NCBI GenBank assembly: GCA_017308235.1 | Contig: JAFKFL010000017.1 | Location: forward strand, 62,001-126,000 | Reading direction: 5' to 3' | Origin: Alphaproteobacteria bacterium | GTDB taxonomy: Bacteria > Pseudomonadota > Alphaproteobacteria > Reyranellales > Reyranellaceae | Length of the DNA stretch: 64,000 nt | Part shown: piece after piece, positions 35,171 to 43,009 of the stretch | Layout of the letters: every line of letters starts with the position of its first letter | How positions within the stretch are numbered: the stretch's first letter is position 1 | Position numbers and translations under genes: made by a program | The notes under the pieces: model-generated | Databases searched by the model: none | The model's input: the letters and a program-made list of their open reading frames with translations, nothing else | Told to the model about the DNA's origin: nothing

Positions 35171-36208
35171 TCAGGCGCTGTCGCGCGCGATGATGTTCAC
35201 GCCGAAGTCGACGATCTTTTGCGTGAGCTCGGCACCTTCGAGTCGTTGCGAGAGGATTTCGGCCGCCCGGCGTCCCATCTGATAGGAGGGGATCTGGACG
35301 GTCGTCAGCGTCGGAACGATTGAGCGGCCGATCTCCAGATCGCCCAGTCCTGCGATGGCGATTTCGCGCGGTACCTCGATCCCGAGGTGCTGGCACTCGA
35401 TGATGCCGCCGACGGCCAGCACATCGGTCGAGAAGAAGACCGCATCGGGGCGGGGATCGAGGTTGGCGATCCGGTGCATCAGCCGTCGACCTTCGCCAAA
35501 GGACGACGGCGGCTCTTCGGTGAAGAAGGTCGTACCGCCTGACAGGCCTGCATCTTGCAGCGCCGAGCGATAGCCCGCCTCGCGGGCTCGCGAGCGCGGC
35601 TCGTGGGCACCGACGAAGATGATGCGGCGGCGGCCCTTGTCGAGGAGGTACCGCGTCATCGCCCGCCCGGCTTCCGTGTTGGAGAAGCCCACGACATGGT
35701 CGATCGGATCGTCGGTCATGTCCCAGGTCTCGACGACCGGAACACCGAGGCTCGAGAGCAGGGTGCGGGTGCGCGGATTGCGCACGAGGCCGACAATGGC
35801 GATGCCGTCCGGCCGCCGTCCCGCGAGGGCAGTGATCAGCGCATGCTCGGCAGTTTCGGAATAGCCCGTATCGCCGACAAGAAGCTGCCGGCCGGTGGCC
35901 GTCACGCCGTCAGACAGGCCGTGCAGGGTGTCGACGAACGTGGAGTTCCCGAGCGTCGGCACGACCACCGCGATGATGCCGCTGCGTCGCGATACTAAGC
36001 TGCTCGCCGCCAAATTGGGAATGTAGCCCAGCGCCTCGACGGCTTCGGTGATCCGCGCCCGTGTCTCCGGCCGTACCTTGTCCGGCTGCCGCAGCGCGCG
36101 CGACACGGTGATGATCGACGTACCGGCCCGGCGCGCCACATCCTCGAGGCTCGGCGCATTGTCCGGGCGCGGACGGATCGGCCGGCCGCGTCTTTTCACC
36201 TTTCCCAT
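35171..36208 (-). CDS. LacI-family transcriptional regulator
   Basis: A 345-residue LacI/GalR-type repressor. The N-terminal helix-turn-helix is at residues 20-42 (SLEDVARRAGTSIITVSRALR), followed by the hinge region NLAASSLVSRRS and a periplasmic-binding-protein-like effector domain to the end (with GFSNTEAGRAMTRYLLDKG and FFSTDVLAVGGIIECQ). ATG at 36208 was preferred over the longer frame. A basic segment (KVKRRGRPIRPRP) precedes the helix-turn-helix. It diverges from a phytanoyl-CoA-dioxygenase-type gene and a perfect 18-bp palindrome lies between them, so it most likely represses that gene and perhaps itself. Confidence 0.93.
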   Translation of the reverse strand: MGKVKRRGRPIRPRPDNAPSLEDVARRAGTSIITVSRALRQPDKVRPETRARITEAVEALGYIPNLAASSLVSRRSGIIAVVVPTLGNSTFVDTLHGLSDGVTATGRQLLVGDTGYSETAEHALITALAGRRPDGIAIVGLVRNPRTRTLLSSLGVPVVETWDMTDDPIDHVVGFSNTEAGRAMTRYLLDKGRRRIIFVGAHEPRSRAREAGYRSALQDAGLSGGTTFFTEEPPSSFGEGRRLMHRIANLDPRPDAVFFSTDVLAVGGIIECQHLGIEVPREIAIAGLGDLEIGRSIVPTLTTVQIPSYQMGRRAAEILSQRLEGAELTQKIVDFGVNIIARDSA

Positions 36209-36281
36209 CCAGTCGTTCCCCCGCCGCTCGCTGTAGCGGTTCGGCCTCTTGGCTGGCAAGGAAATGGTCCTTGCTTTCGTT

Positions 36282-36299
36282 TATGATAACGTTATCATA
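36282..36299. promoter_or_regulatory. perfect 18-bp palindrome, LacI-family operator
   Basis: TATGATAACGTTATCATA is an exact inverted repeat with a central CG, the hallmark of LacI/GalR operators. It stands between the LacI gene start (36208) and the dioxygenase ATG (36336), 36 bases before the latter, where a repressor would block transcription. Confidence 0.85.
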
Positions 36300-36335
36300 G
36301 CAGCAAGCTGGAACACTGATCAGGAGGGAAACGCC

Positions 36336-37232
36336 ATGATTTCCGCGCACGACGTCGCGTTCTACCGCGAGCACGGCTACATCGTCGTGCCCGGCCTGCT
36401 CGACTCCGAGACCTTGAGCGCGATGCGCCAGGTCATTGCAGAGTTCATCGAAGGCGCTCGTGGCGTCACGACCCACACCGACCTCTACGACCTAGAGCCC
36501 ACGCACCGGCCCGATGCGCCGCGCGTGCGCCGCCTCAAGGTGCCGCATCTCCATCATGAGATCTTCCGCCGCGTCATGCGCACGCCGCGCCTGGTGGAGA
36601 TCCTGCAGCAGCTTCTGGGACTCTCGGGCGTACGGCTGCATGGCTCGAAGCTCAACATGAAGGCGCCGCACTACGGCTCGCCCGTCGAATGGCATCAGGA
36701 TTGGGCCTTCTATCCTCATACGAACGACGATGTGCTGGCGGTTGGCGTCATGCTCGACGATTGCGCACTCGAGAACGGGCCGCTCATGGTCGTCCCGGGC
36801 TCGCATAAGGGGCCCGTCCACGACCATCACAGCGACGGCTATTTCTGCGGCGCCATGGATCCCTCGTGCGACGTAGACTTTTCGAAAGCGGTGCCGTTGG
36901 TCGGCAACGCGGGCTCGATGAGCTTCCATCACGTGCGGCTGGTGCACGGCTCGGCGCAGAATGTGTCGGAGAAGTCGCGTCAGCTTCTGCTCTACGAGTA
37001 TGCGGCCGCCGACGCTTTCCCGCTGGTGAAGCCCGTCACCGATCTCGCGGCTTTCGACGCCAATCTGATCGCGGGCACGTCGGTGATCACGCCGCGGCTT
37101 GCCGACGTGCCGGTGCGCATGCCGCTGCCGCCCGCGCCGCACCAGGGCTCGATCTACGAGAACCAGACCTCCACCCGGTCGCGCTTCTTCACCATCACTG
37201 GCGAGGCGAAACAGCCGGCGATGGCGAACTGA
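36336..37232 (+). CDS. phytanoyl-CoA dioxygenase (PhyH) family protein
   Basis: Predicted Fe(II)/2-oxoglutarate-dependent oxygenase of 298 residues. The iron-binding HxD is in VEWHQDWAFYPH, and the distal His is in FHHVRLVHGSAQN; the 2-oxoglutarate-binding Arg is a few residues later (KSRQLLLYEY). AGGAGGG precedes the ATG. An upstream in-frame start at 36249 would run through the palindromic operator, so it was rejected. Homologues hydroxylate branched acyl-CoAs, ectoine or quaternary amines; the substrate here is unknown. Regulation by the divergent LacI protein is strongly suggested by the palindrome. Confidence 0.88.
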   Translation: MISAHDVAFYREHGYIVVPGLLDSETLSAMRQVIAEFIEGARGVTTHTDLYDLEPTHRPDAPRVRRLKVPHLHHEIFRRVMRTPRLVEILQQLLGLSGVRLHGSKLNMKAPHYGSPVEWHQDWAFYPHTNDDVLAVGVMLDDCALENGPLMVVPGSHKGPVHDHHSDGYFCGAMDPSCDVDFSKAVPLVGNAGSMSFHHVRLVHGSAQNVSEKSRQLLLYEYAAADAFPLVKPVTDLAAFDANLIAGTSVITPRLADVPVRMPLPPAPHQGSIYENQTSTRSRFFTITGEAKQPAMAN

Positions 37233-37239
37233 TCGGCCG

Positions 37240-38568
37240 CTACATCATTCCTGGCTCACCAAGGTCGGTGCCGTCGATCATTCGGCTATATCGAAAAGGA
37301 GAGGGATCGACGATCGGCGGATCTCCGGCGATCAGGTCGGCAGCGAGCTGTCCAGCCGCGGGGCCGATGCCAAAGCCGTGACCGCTGTAGCCCGTCGAAA
37401 GGTAAAGACCGGGCAGGGGATCGACAGCCGAGATCACCGGTATGCCATCCGGTGTCGAATCGATCATTCCGCCCCAGCTTCGCGCGACCGTGAGTCCCTT
37501 CAATGCCGGATAGTGCTCGCCGAGCCGCGTCAGGCCTAACTGCATCAGCGCGGGATCCGCTGCGGGATCGAGCGTGCGATGGCGTTCGAACGGCGAGGCG
37601 CGATCGAGCGACCAGCGAGAGAAGGTCTCAGGCCCATCGAAAAACGACCGCCCGACGCCGAACGTGAGACCCGCGCGTCTTTTCTTGAATGTCGGCCAGA
37701 ACTGGCGCGCATAAAGCAAGCCTTGCGGCGACAGTTCGACCAGGCCGCGTCCGCCCAGGCCAACGGTATAGCCGCCGTCGAGCCGGCGACGGATCGTGAC
37801 ATCAGGCATCGACAGGCCGCCGTCGGTGACGGCCGGAGCGGCGGTCGTGGCGAATGAGGTGGCGCGCACGCTGGCCTGCGGCAGGCGGAGGCCGTGGTGA
37901 CGACAGAAGAGGGAGCTCCAGGCCCCACCCGCGCACAGGACCGCCCGCGCTTTGATCCTCCCTTTCTCGGTGACGACGCCGGCGACCTTGCCGGCCTCGA
38001 TATCGAGCCCGCGTGCCGCACAGTCCTGATGGATCGTGACGCCGAGCCGCCGCGCGCCTTCGGCAATAGCAGGCCCCGCCATCGCCGGCTCGGCGCGCCC
38101 GTCGTTGGGCGAGTGCACGCCGCCGATCCAGTCGGGAACACTGCCGGAAGTCATGGCCTTGGCTTCGGATGCGCTCAGGATCCGGCTGTGCATCTGAAAG
38201 TCTCGGGCGCGCAACGTCCAGGCTTCCCATTGCTCGAAATCAGCCTTGCGTGTCGTGACGTAGAGCAGGCCGGTCCGGCGAAAGCCCGTATCGACGCCGA
38301 GCTCCTTGTTGAGGGTGCCCCACAATTCGAGGCTCTTCATCGCCAGCGGCAGCTCGCGCAAATCGCGGTGCTGCTGGCGGCACCAGCCCCAATTGCGGCT
38401 GGTCTGTTCGCCGGCGATGCGTCCCTTCTCCACAAGGGCGACCGACATTCCTTTCTTGGCCAGGGCGTAGGCGGCGGAGGTGCCGGCCATGCCGCCGCCG
38501 ATCACCACCACGTCTGCGGCACTTGGCAGCTTTTCATCACTCACAACCGGCTGAACCGAGGGAGGCAC
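37240..38568 (-). CDS. FAD-dependent oxidoreductase (DadA/glycine oxidase-like)
   Basis: Flavoenzyme of the DAO family that oxidises an amino or imino acid. The N-terminal dinucleotide-binding motif is VVVIGGGMAGTSAAYALAKKG, followed by GEQTSRNWGWCRQQHRD; the C-terminal FAD motif is GLYLSTGYSGHGFGIGPAAG. Two starts are possible: ATG at 38607 overlaps the upstream HD gene by 28 bases with no ribosome binding site, while GTG at 38568 has AGGAAACGG before it and lies 11 bases past the HD stop, so I chose GTG (442 residues). Its 3' end converges on the dioxygenase gene with a 7-base gap. Substrate unknown. Confidence 0.88.
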   Translation of the reverse strand: MPPSVQPVVSDEKLPSAADVVVIGGGMAGTSAAYALAKKGMSVALVEKGRIAGEQTSRNWGWCRQQHRDLRELPLAMKSLELWGTLNKELGVDTGFRRTGLLYVTTRKADFEQWEAWTLRARDFQMHSRILSASEAKAMTSGSVPDWIGGVHSPNDGRAEPAMAGPAIAEGARRLGVTIHQDCAARGLDIEAGKVAGVVTEKGRIKARAVLCAGGAWSSLFCRHHGLRLPQASVRATSFATTAAPAVTDGGLSMPDVTIRRRLDGGYTVGLGGRGLVELSPQGLLYARQFWPTFKKRRAGLTFGVGRSFFDGPETFSRWSLDRASPFERHRTLDPAADPALMQLGLTRLGEHYPALKGLTVARSWGGMIDSTPDGIPVISAVDPLPGLYLSTGYSGHGFGIGPAAGQLAADLIAGDPPIVDPSPFRYSRMIDGTDLGEPGMM

Positions 38569-38579
38569 GATTCCGTTTC

Positions 38580-39206
38580 CTATTGTTGGGTCGGAGGCCG
38601 CAGCCATCCGTTCGCCACGGCATCCGCGAAGACCGTCTCTGCTGCTGCCCAGAGGGTGGGCGAGCCCTCGGCGATGCGCTCGGTCATCGAGCGCTCTCTC
38701 GTCTCGTCGACGTCATAGTCGATCCAGGTGCCACCGCCCACGACGTGATTGAGCAGGATGGGCTGCAGTCGATCGAGTGCCTTGGCAAAGCGGGCATCGG
38801 CGGTCGCTGCCTCCTCGAACTCTTCCCATAGCGCGCGAAGCGGGCCGCCCTGGTCGGCCGGCAGCATCCCGAAGAGCTTTTCCGCCGCCAGCCGCTCCTG
38901 CTCGGCCTGCGTCGCCCGGCGCGGATCGAACAGGGGAGTATCGCCGCATTCGATCTCGACAAGGTCGTGAAGGAGCAGCATTTGCACCACGCGCAGGATA
39001 TTCACTGGGCCGACCGCATGTTCCTGGAGCACCATCGCGAACAGGGCGAGATGCCAGGAGTGCTCCGCGGTATTCTCACGCCGCGATCCATCGGAGATCC
39101 GATTACCGCGGATCACATTCTTGAGCCGGTCCGCTTCGATCAGGAACACCAGCTGTTGCCGCAGGCGGTCGTCGATGCCGCCCAGCCACGCAGTCGACTT
39201 CATCAT
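38580..39206 (-). CDS. HD-domain phosphohydrolase (YfbR/HDDC2-like)
   Basis: A 208-residue cytosolic metal-dependent phosphohydrolase of the HD superfamily, similar to 5'-deoxynucleotidases YfbR and HDDC2. The motif residues are visible: His in ENTAEHSWHLALFA, the His-Asp pair in LLLHDLVEIECGDT, and a distal Asp in VGGGTWIDYDVDE. The start is at tandem ATGATG with GAGGG before it. It is followed closely by the FAD oxidoreductase on the same strand, probably one transcript. The substrate, most likely a deoxynucleoside monophosphate, is inferred from family only. Confidence 0.9.
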   Translation of the reverse strand: MMKSTAWLGGIDDRLRQQLVFLIEADRLKNVIRGNRISDGSRRENTAEHSWHLALFAMVLQEHAVGPVNILRVVQMLLLHDLVEIECGDTPLFDPRRATQAEQERLAAEKLFGMLPADQGGPLRALWEEFEEAATADARFAKALDRLQPILLNHVVGGGTWIDYDVDETRERSMTERIAEGSPTLWAAAETVFADAVANGWLRPPTQQ

Positions 39207-39385
39207 TGCACCCTCATCGCGACATGCGGGCTGCAGTGTGGCAGAAATCGTGAATGCAGTATGGGCCGGAGCCCTTGTTTTCAGCCCGCTCTGCGGGATT
39301 TTTTATTCAAGCTGCGCCGCATTGCCTGACGCTTTACGGGCTGGAACTCGGCGCGGTACCCTTGCAACCTGAAGGAGTTGCCCCG

Positions 39386-40597
39386 ATGGACCTGACGTTC
39401 GGCAAAGAAGAACTGGCCTTCCAGCAGGAAGTGCGTGGTTGGCTCAAGGAAAACCTGACGCCCGAAATCGTGGGCCAGATCAAGGTCGGGCGGAATGCCT
39501 ACATGCCGAAAGAGCGGCTGATCGACTGGCAGAAGCGGCTGGCCAAGAAGGGCTGGCTTTGCACCGGCTGGCCGAAGGAATTCGGCGGGCCCGGGTTCAC
39601 CACCACGCAGAAGTACATCCTGGAGATGGAGATGGCTCGGGCCGGCGCGCCGGGCACATCGCCGTTCGGGCCAAAGATGTGCGCGCCGGTGATCATGAAA
39701 TACGGCTCGCCGGAGCAGAAGGCGCGGCACCTGCCACCGATGCTCAACTCCGACCTGATCTGGTGCCAGGGCTACTCCGAGCCGGGCTCCGGTTCGGATC
39801 TTGCCTCGCTACGCACAAAAGCCGTGCGCGACGGCGACCACTACATCGTGAACGGCCAGAAGACCTGGACAACGCTCGCGCAGACCGCCGACTGGATCTT
39901 CTGCCTCGTGCGCACCTCGACGGAGGGCAAGCCGCAGGAGGGGATCTCCTTCCTGCTGATCGACATGAAGACGCCGGGCATCTCGGTCGAGCCCATCATC
40001 ACGGCCGACGGCAATCGCGCCGGCACACAGGAGGTGAATTCCGTGTTCTTCACCGACGTGAAGGTGCCGGTCGAGAACCGGGTCGGCGAAGAGAACAAGG
40101 GCTGGACCTACGCCAAGTACCTGCTTGAGTTCGAGCGCGGCGGCAATCCCTACAGCCCGCGTCTGCGCTCTGCCTACGAACGGCTGTTGCGCATCGCCAA
40201 GTCGATGCCGGACGGGGACGATTCGATCCTTGCCGACACGGCGTGGCGGGAGAAGCTCGCGCGCATGGATATCGAAATCTCCGGCCTCGAGATGTTTGAA
40301 CAGGAATTCTATTCTCGCCTGGCGTCGGGCCAGAATCCGGGACCGATGTCTTCCATGATCAAGCTGCGCGGCACCGAGGTCATGCAGCAAGTGCAGGAAT
40401 ACTGCGTCGAGGCCACGGGCTGGTACTCGATACCGTTCCCCGAGCAGCGCGCCTGGAACGCCAATGTCGAGCCGATCGGCCCGGAGGGCGCCGATGTGCT
40501 GGCGCCGCGCTACTTCAACGGCCGCAAGATGACGATCTACGGCGGCTCGTCGGAGGTTCAGCGCGGGATCATGTCGAAAGTGATGCTGGGTCTCTAG
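39386..40597 (+). CDS. acyl-CoA dehydrogenase family protein, copy 1
   Basis: FAD-dependent dehydrogenase that introduces a double bond in an acyl-CoA thioester. The 403-residue product has the N-terminal helical domain, the beta domain (CQGYSEPGSGSDLASLRT near residue 129 and WTTLAQTADWIFCLVRTS), and the C-terminal helical domain with GEENKGWTYAKYLLEFERGG. ATG at 39386 has GAAGGAG ahead; the longer frame from 39254 lacks support. It is a close paralogue of the gene that follows and the same length. The type fits the aryl- or alicyclic-acyl-CoA-like group common in soil alphaproteobacteria; substrate unknown. Confidence 0.92.
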   Translation: MDLTFGKEELAFQQEVRGWLKENLTPEIVGQIKVGRNAYMPKERLIDWQKRLAKKGWLCTGWPKEFGGPGFTTTQKYILEMEMARAGAPGTSPFGPKMCAPVIMKYGSPEQKARHLPPMLNSDLIWCQGYSEPGSGSDLASLRTKAVRDGDHYIVNGQKTWTTLAQTADWIFCLVRTSTEGKPQEGISFLLIDMKTPGISVEPIITADGNRAGTQEVNSVFFTDVKVPVENRVGEENKGWTYAKYLLEFERGGNPYSPRLRSAYERLLRIAKSMPDGDDSILADTAWREKLARMDIEISGLEMFEQEFYSRLASGQNPGPMSSMIKLRGTEVMQQVQEYCVEATGWYSIPFPEQRAWNANVEPIGPEGADVLAPRYFNGRKMTIYGGSSEVQRGIMSKVMLGL

Positions 40598-40610
40598 ACT
40601 CTGTCGTCTC

Positions 40611-40701
40611 GCGCGGGGTAACCCCCGCGCTTGAGCGTAGCGAAGGACCTACGGGATCGACCAACGATTCTGGTGCTAGCGCAAGATCCTTCGCTACGCT
40701 C
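40611..40701. repeat. HPERSEGS-type palindromic intergenic repeat
   Basis: The gap between the two acyl-CoA dehydrogenases holds a perfect hairpin (GCGCGGGG at 40611-40618, loop TAAC, CCCCGCGC at 40623-40630), then GAGCGTAGCGAAGGA at 40633-40647 repeated as its exact reverse complement TCCTTCGCTACGCTC at 40687-40701. On the minus strand it reads CHPERSEGS, a string that I recognise from an abundant palindromic bacterial repeat. It is non-coding. Confidence 0.85.
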
Positions 40702-40723
40702 TGGATGACAAGGAAGTGGAAGA

Positions 40724-41938
40724 ATGGATCTCGCCTTCAACACCGAAGAGCTCGCTTTCCAGAAAGAGGTTCGTGACTGGATCACGGCCAACATGCCGGC
40801 TGAGGTGGCAGAGGAGAGCCGGCGCAGCCGCTCCAGCCACGTCTCCAAGGAGCGCCTGCTGCAATGGCAGAAGAAGCTCGCGGGCAAGGGCTGGCTCTGC
40901 CCGAACTGGCCGAAGAAATATGGCGGGACAGGATGGAGCTCGACGCAGAAGTTTATCTTCGAGATGGAGATGGCGCGCGCTGACTCACCCTATCTCTCCT
41001 CGTTCAGCATCAAGATGGTGGCGCCTGTCCTGATGAAGTACGGCAGCGAGTCGCAGAAGAAGCGCTTCTTGCCCAAGATCGCCGCAGCCGAGGAGCTGTG
41101 GTGCCAGGGCTACTCGGAGCCGGGTTCCGGCTCGGATCTCGCAAGCCTGCGCACGCGCGCGGTGCTCGACGGTGATCACTACGTCGTCAACGGCCAGAAA
41201 ATCTGGACGACCAACGCACATTGGGCCGACTGGATCTTCTGCCTCGTGCGCACCTCGACCGAGGGCAAGCAGCAGGAAGGCATCTCGTTCCTGCTGATCG
41301 ACATGAAATCGCCTGGCATCCGAATAGATCCCATCTACCTGGTCGACGGCACGCGCACGCCGATGCGGCACGAGGTGAACCAGGTCTTCTTCACCGATGT
41401 GAAGGTGCCGATCGAGAACCGCGTCGGCGAAGAGAACAAGGGCTGGACCTACGCCAAGTACCTGCTCGAGTTCGAGCGCGGCGGGCAGGCGTTCGGCCCG
41501 CGGCTGCGCAAGGCCTTCCGTCATCTGCAGACGCTTTCGAAGACGCAGCTCGATGCCGGCGAGCCGCTGGCGGTCAATTCGCACTGGCGCGAGAAGATGG
41601 CCGCACTCGAGATGGAGATCGACGCGGTCGAGATGAACGAGCTGATGTTCTACTCAAGCCTCAAGACCGGCGATGCGCCCGGCAGCATGGGCTCTATCGT
41701 GAAGATGCGCGGCACCGAGGTCGGCCAGAAGGTGACCGAACTCGCGGTCGAGGCCGTAGGCTGGTACGGCGTGCCGTTCACCGAGCTGCGCAACTACGAC
41801 AGCAACGTCGTGCCGGTAGGTGGCGACTATGTCGACGACGCGGCGCCACGCTACTTTAACAACCGCAAGACCACGATCTACGGCGGCTCTTCGGAAGTAC
41901 AGCGCAACGTCCTCGCCAAGGCGATGCTGGGGCTCTGA
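40724..41938 (+). CDS. acyl-CoA dehydrogenase family protein, copy 2
   Basis: Tandem paralogue of the preceding gene, 404 residues, with the same motifs in the same places: CQGYSEPGSGSDLASLRT, DWIFCLVRTSTEGK, NRVGEENKGWTYAKYLLEF and the C-terminal YGGSSEVQRNVLAKAMLGL. GGAAGTGGAAGA precedes the ATG. The first 100 residues differ more than the core, suggesting different acyl substrates or, by analogy with heteromeric acyl-CoA dehydrogenases of steroid and aromatic catabolism, a heteromeric complex of the two proteins; that is speculation. An aldo/keto reductase follows after 30 bases on the same strand. Confidence 0.92.
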   Translation: MDLAFNTEELAFQKEVRDWITANMPAEVAEESRRSRSSHVSKERLLQWQKKLAGKGWLCPNWPKKYGGTGWSSTQKFIFEMEMARADSPYLSSFSIKMVAPVLMKYGSESQKKRFLPKIAAAEELWCQGYSEPGSGSDLASLRTRAVLDGDHYVVNGQKIWTTNAHWADWIFCLVRTSTEGKQQEGISFLLIDMKSPGIRIDPIYLVDGTRTPMRHEVNQVFFTDVKVPIENRVGEENKGWTYAKYLLEFERGGQAFGPRLRKAFRHLQTLSKTQLDAGEPLAVNSHWREKMAALEMEIDAVEMNELMFYSSLKTGDAPGSMGSIVKMRGTEVGQKVTELAVEAVGWYGVPFTELRNYDSNVVPVGGDYVDDAAPRYFNNRKTTIYGGSSEVQRNVLAKAMLGL

Positions 41939-41968
41939 TCGTCGAGTCGGGGGAGAGGAGTAAGTTTG

Positions 41969-42985
41969 ATGGAATACCGCAACCTCGGCCGCGCGGGCAT
42001 AAAGGTTTCCGAGATCTGTCTCGGCACCATGACTTTCGGCAACGGCGCCGACCAGGATGAAACAACGCGCATGGTGCACGCTGCGCTCGATGCAGGTGTC
42101 AATTTCATCGATACCGCCAACGCCTATGTCTGGGGCAAGTCCGAAGCGATGCTGGGCGTGGCCCTCAAGGGCAAGCGGCATCAGGCTGTCGTTGCTTCCA
42201 AGGTCTTCAACCCCATGGGGCCGGGCCCGAACGATTCGGGCGGCTCGCGCCTGCATATCAAGCAGGAGATCGAGGCGAGCTTGAAGCGGCTGCAGACCGA
42301 CTATATCGACGTCCATTACGTCCATCACGTCGATCATCAGACCCGGATCGAGGAGACGCTGCGCGCCTTCGAGGATCTCGTGCGCGAGGGCAAGATCCTC
42401 TACACCGCCTGCTCCAACTTCGAGGCGTGGCGCCTGATCGATTCGCTCTGGATCGCCAAGTCGCGCGGCTGGGATGAGTTCGTCGCCTACCAGCCGCAGT
42501 ACAGCCTCGTCGTGCGCGATATCGACGAGGAGATCGTGCCGGCGTGCCAGGTCAAGGGACTGGGCGTTGTCGCCTGGTCTCCGCTTGCCTCGGGCTATCT
42601 CGCCGGCAAGTACACGCCGGGCAGTCTCAAGGTGCAGGGAACTCGCTCGGCGGAAGGCTGGGGCTTTCAGGCCCGCTTCTTTGCGCCCAACCACGCCGAG
42701 ATCCTGCAGACGTTGCTCGACGTGGCCAAGGAAATCGGCCGCACGCCGGCCCAGACGGCGCTGCGCTGGGTGATGGACCAGCCCTTCATGACCAGCGCCA
42801 TCGTGGGCGCACGCAATACTGATCAATTGGCCGACACACTTAAGGCTGGCGGCTGGCGTTTGCCGCCGGAGGCGCTGGAAAAGCTGAACAAGGTCTCGGC
42901 TCGACCGAATCGCTATCCGCGCGCCTTCGAGGACCCGATGCCTGGGCGCCGCGCTGCAGCGGTCAAGATGCCGGGAACGGCGTAG
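41969..42985 (+). CDS. aldo/keto reductase
   Basis: NADPH-dependent carbonyl reductase with an (alpha/beta)8 barrel, 338 residues. The catalytic tetrad can be placed: Asp in FIDTANAYVWGKSE with Tyr, Lys in VASKVFNPMGPG, His in VHYVHHVDHQT. The C-terminal nucleotide-binding region IVGARNTDQLADTLKAGG is typical of the YghZ/KchB-type subgroup. GAGAGGAG precedes the ATG; the TTG one codon earlier was passed over. It probably shares a transcript with the acyl-CoA dehydrogenases. Its stop lies 24 bases from that of the convergent tctA. Confidence 0.92.
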   Translation: MEYRNLGRAGIKVSEICLGTMTFGNGADQDETTRMVHAALDAGVNFIDTANAYVWGKSEAMLGVALKGKRHQAVVASKVFNPMGPGPNDSGGSRLHIKQEIEASLKRLQTDYIDVHYVHHVDHQTRIEETLRAFEDLVREGKILYTACSNFEAWRLIDSLWIAKSRGWDEFVAYQPQYSLVVRDIDEEIVPACQVKGLGVVAWSPLASGYLAGKYTPGSLKVQGTRSAEGWGFQARFFAPNHAEILQTLLDVAKEIGRTPAQTALRWVMDQPFMTSAIVGARNTDQLADTLKAGGWRLPPEALEKLNKVSARPNRYPRAFEDPMPGRRAAAVKMPGTA

Positions 42986-43009
42986 TCCACCGTCGGTCGT
43001 CCGCAGCCT

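Noticed and set aside
40594..40887. 97-codon minus-strand frame containing CHPERSEGS
   Set aside because: This is translation of the palindromic intergenic repeat, a known source of false gene calls.
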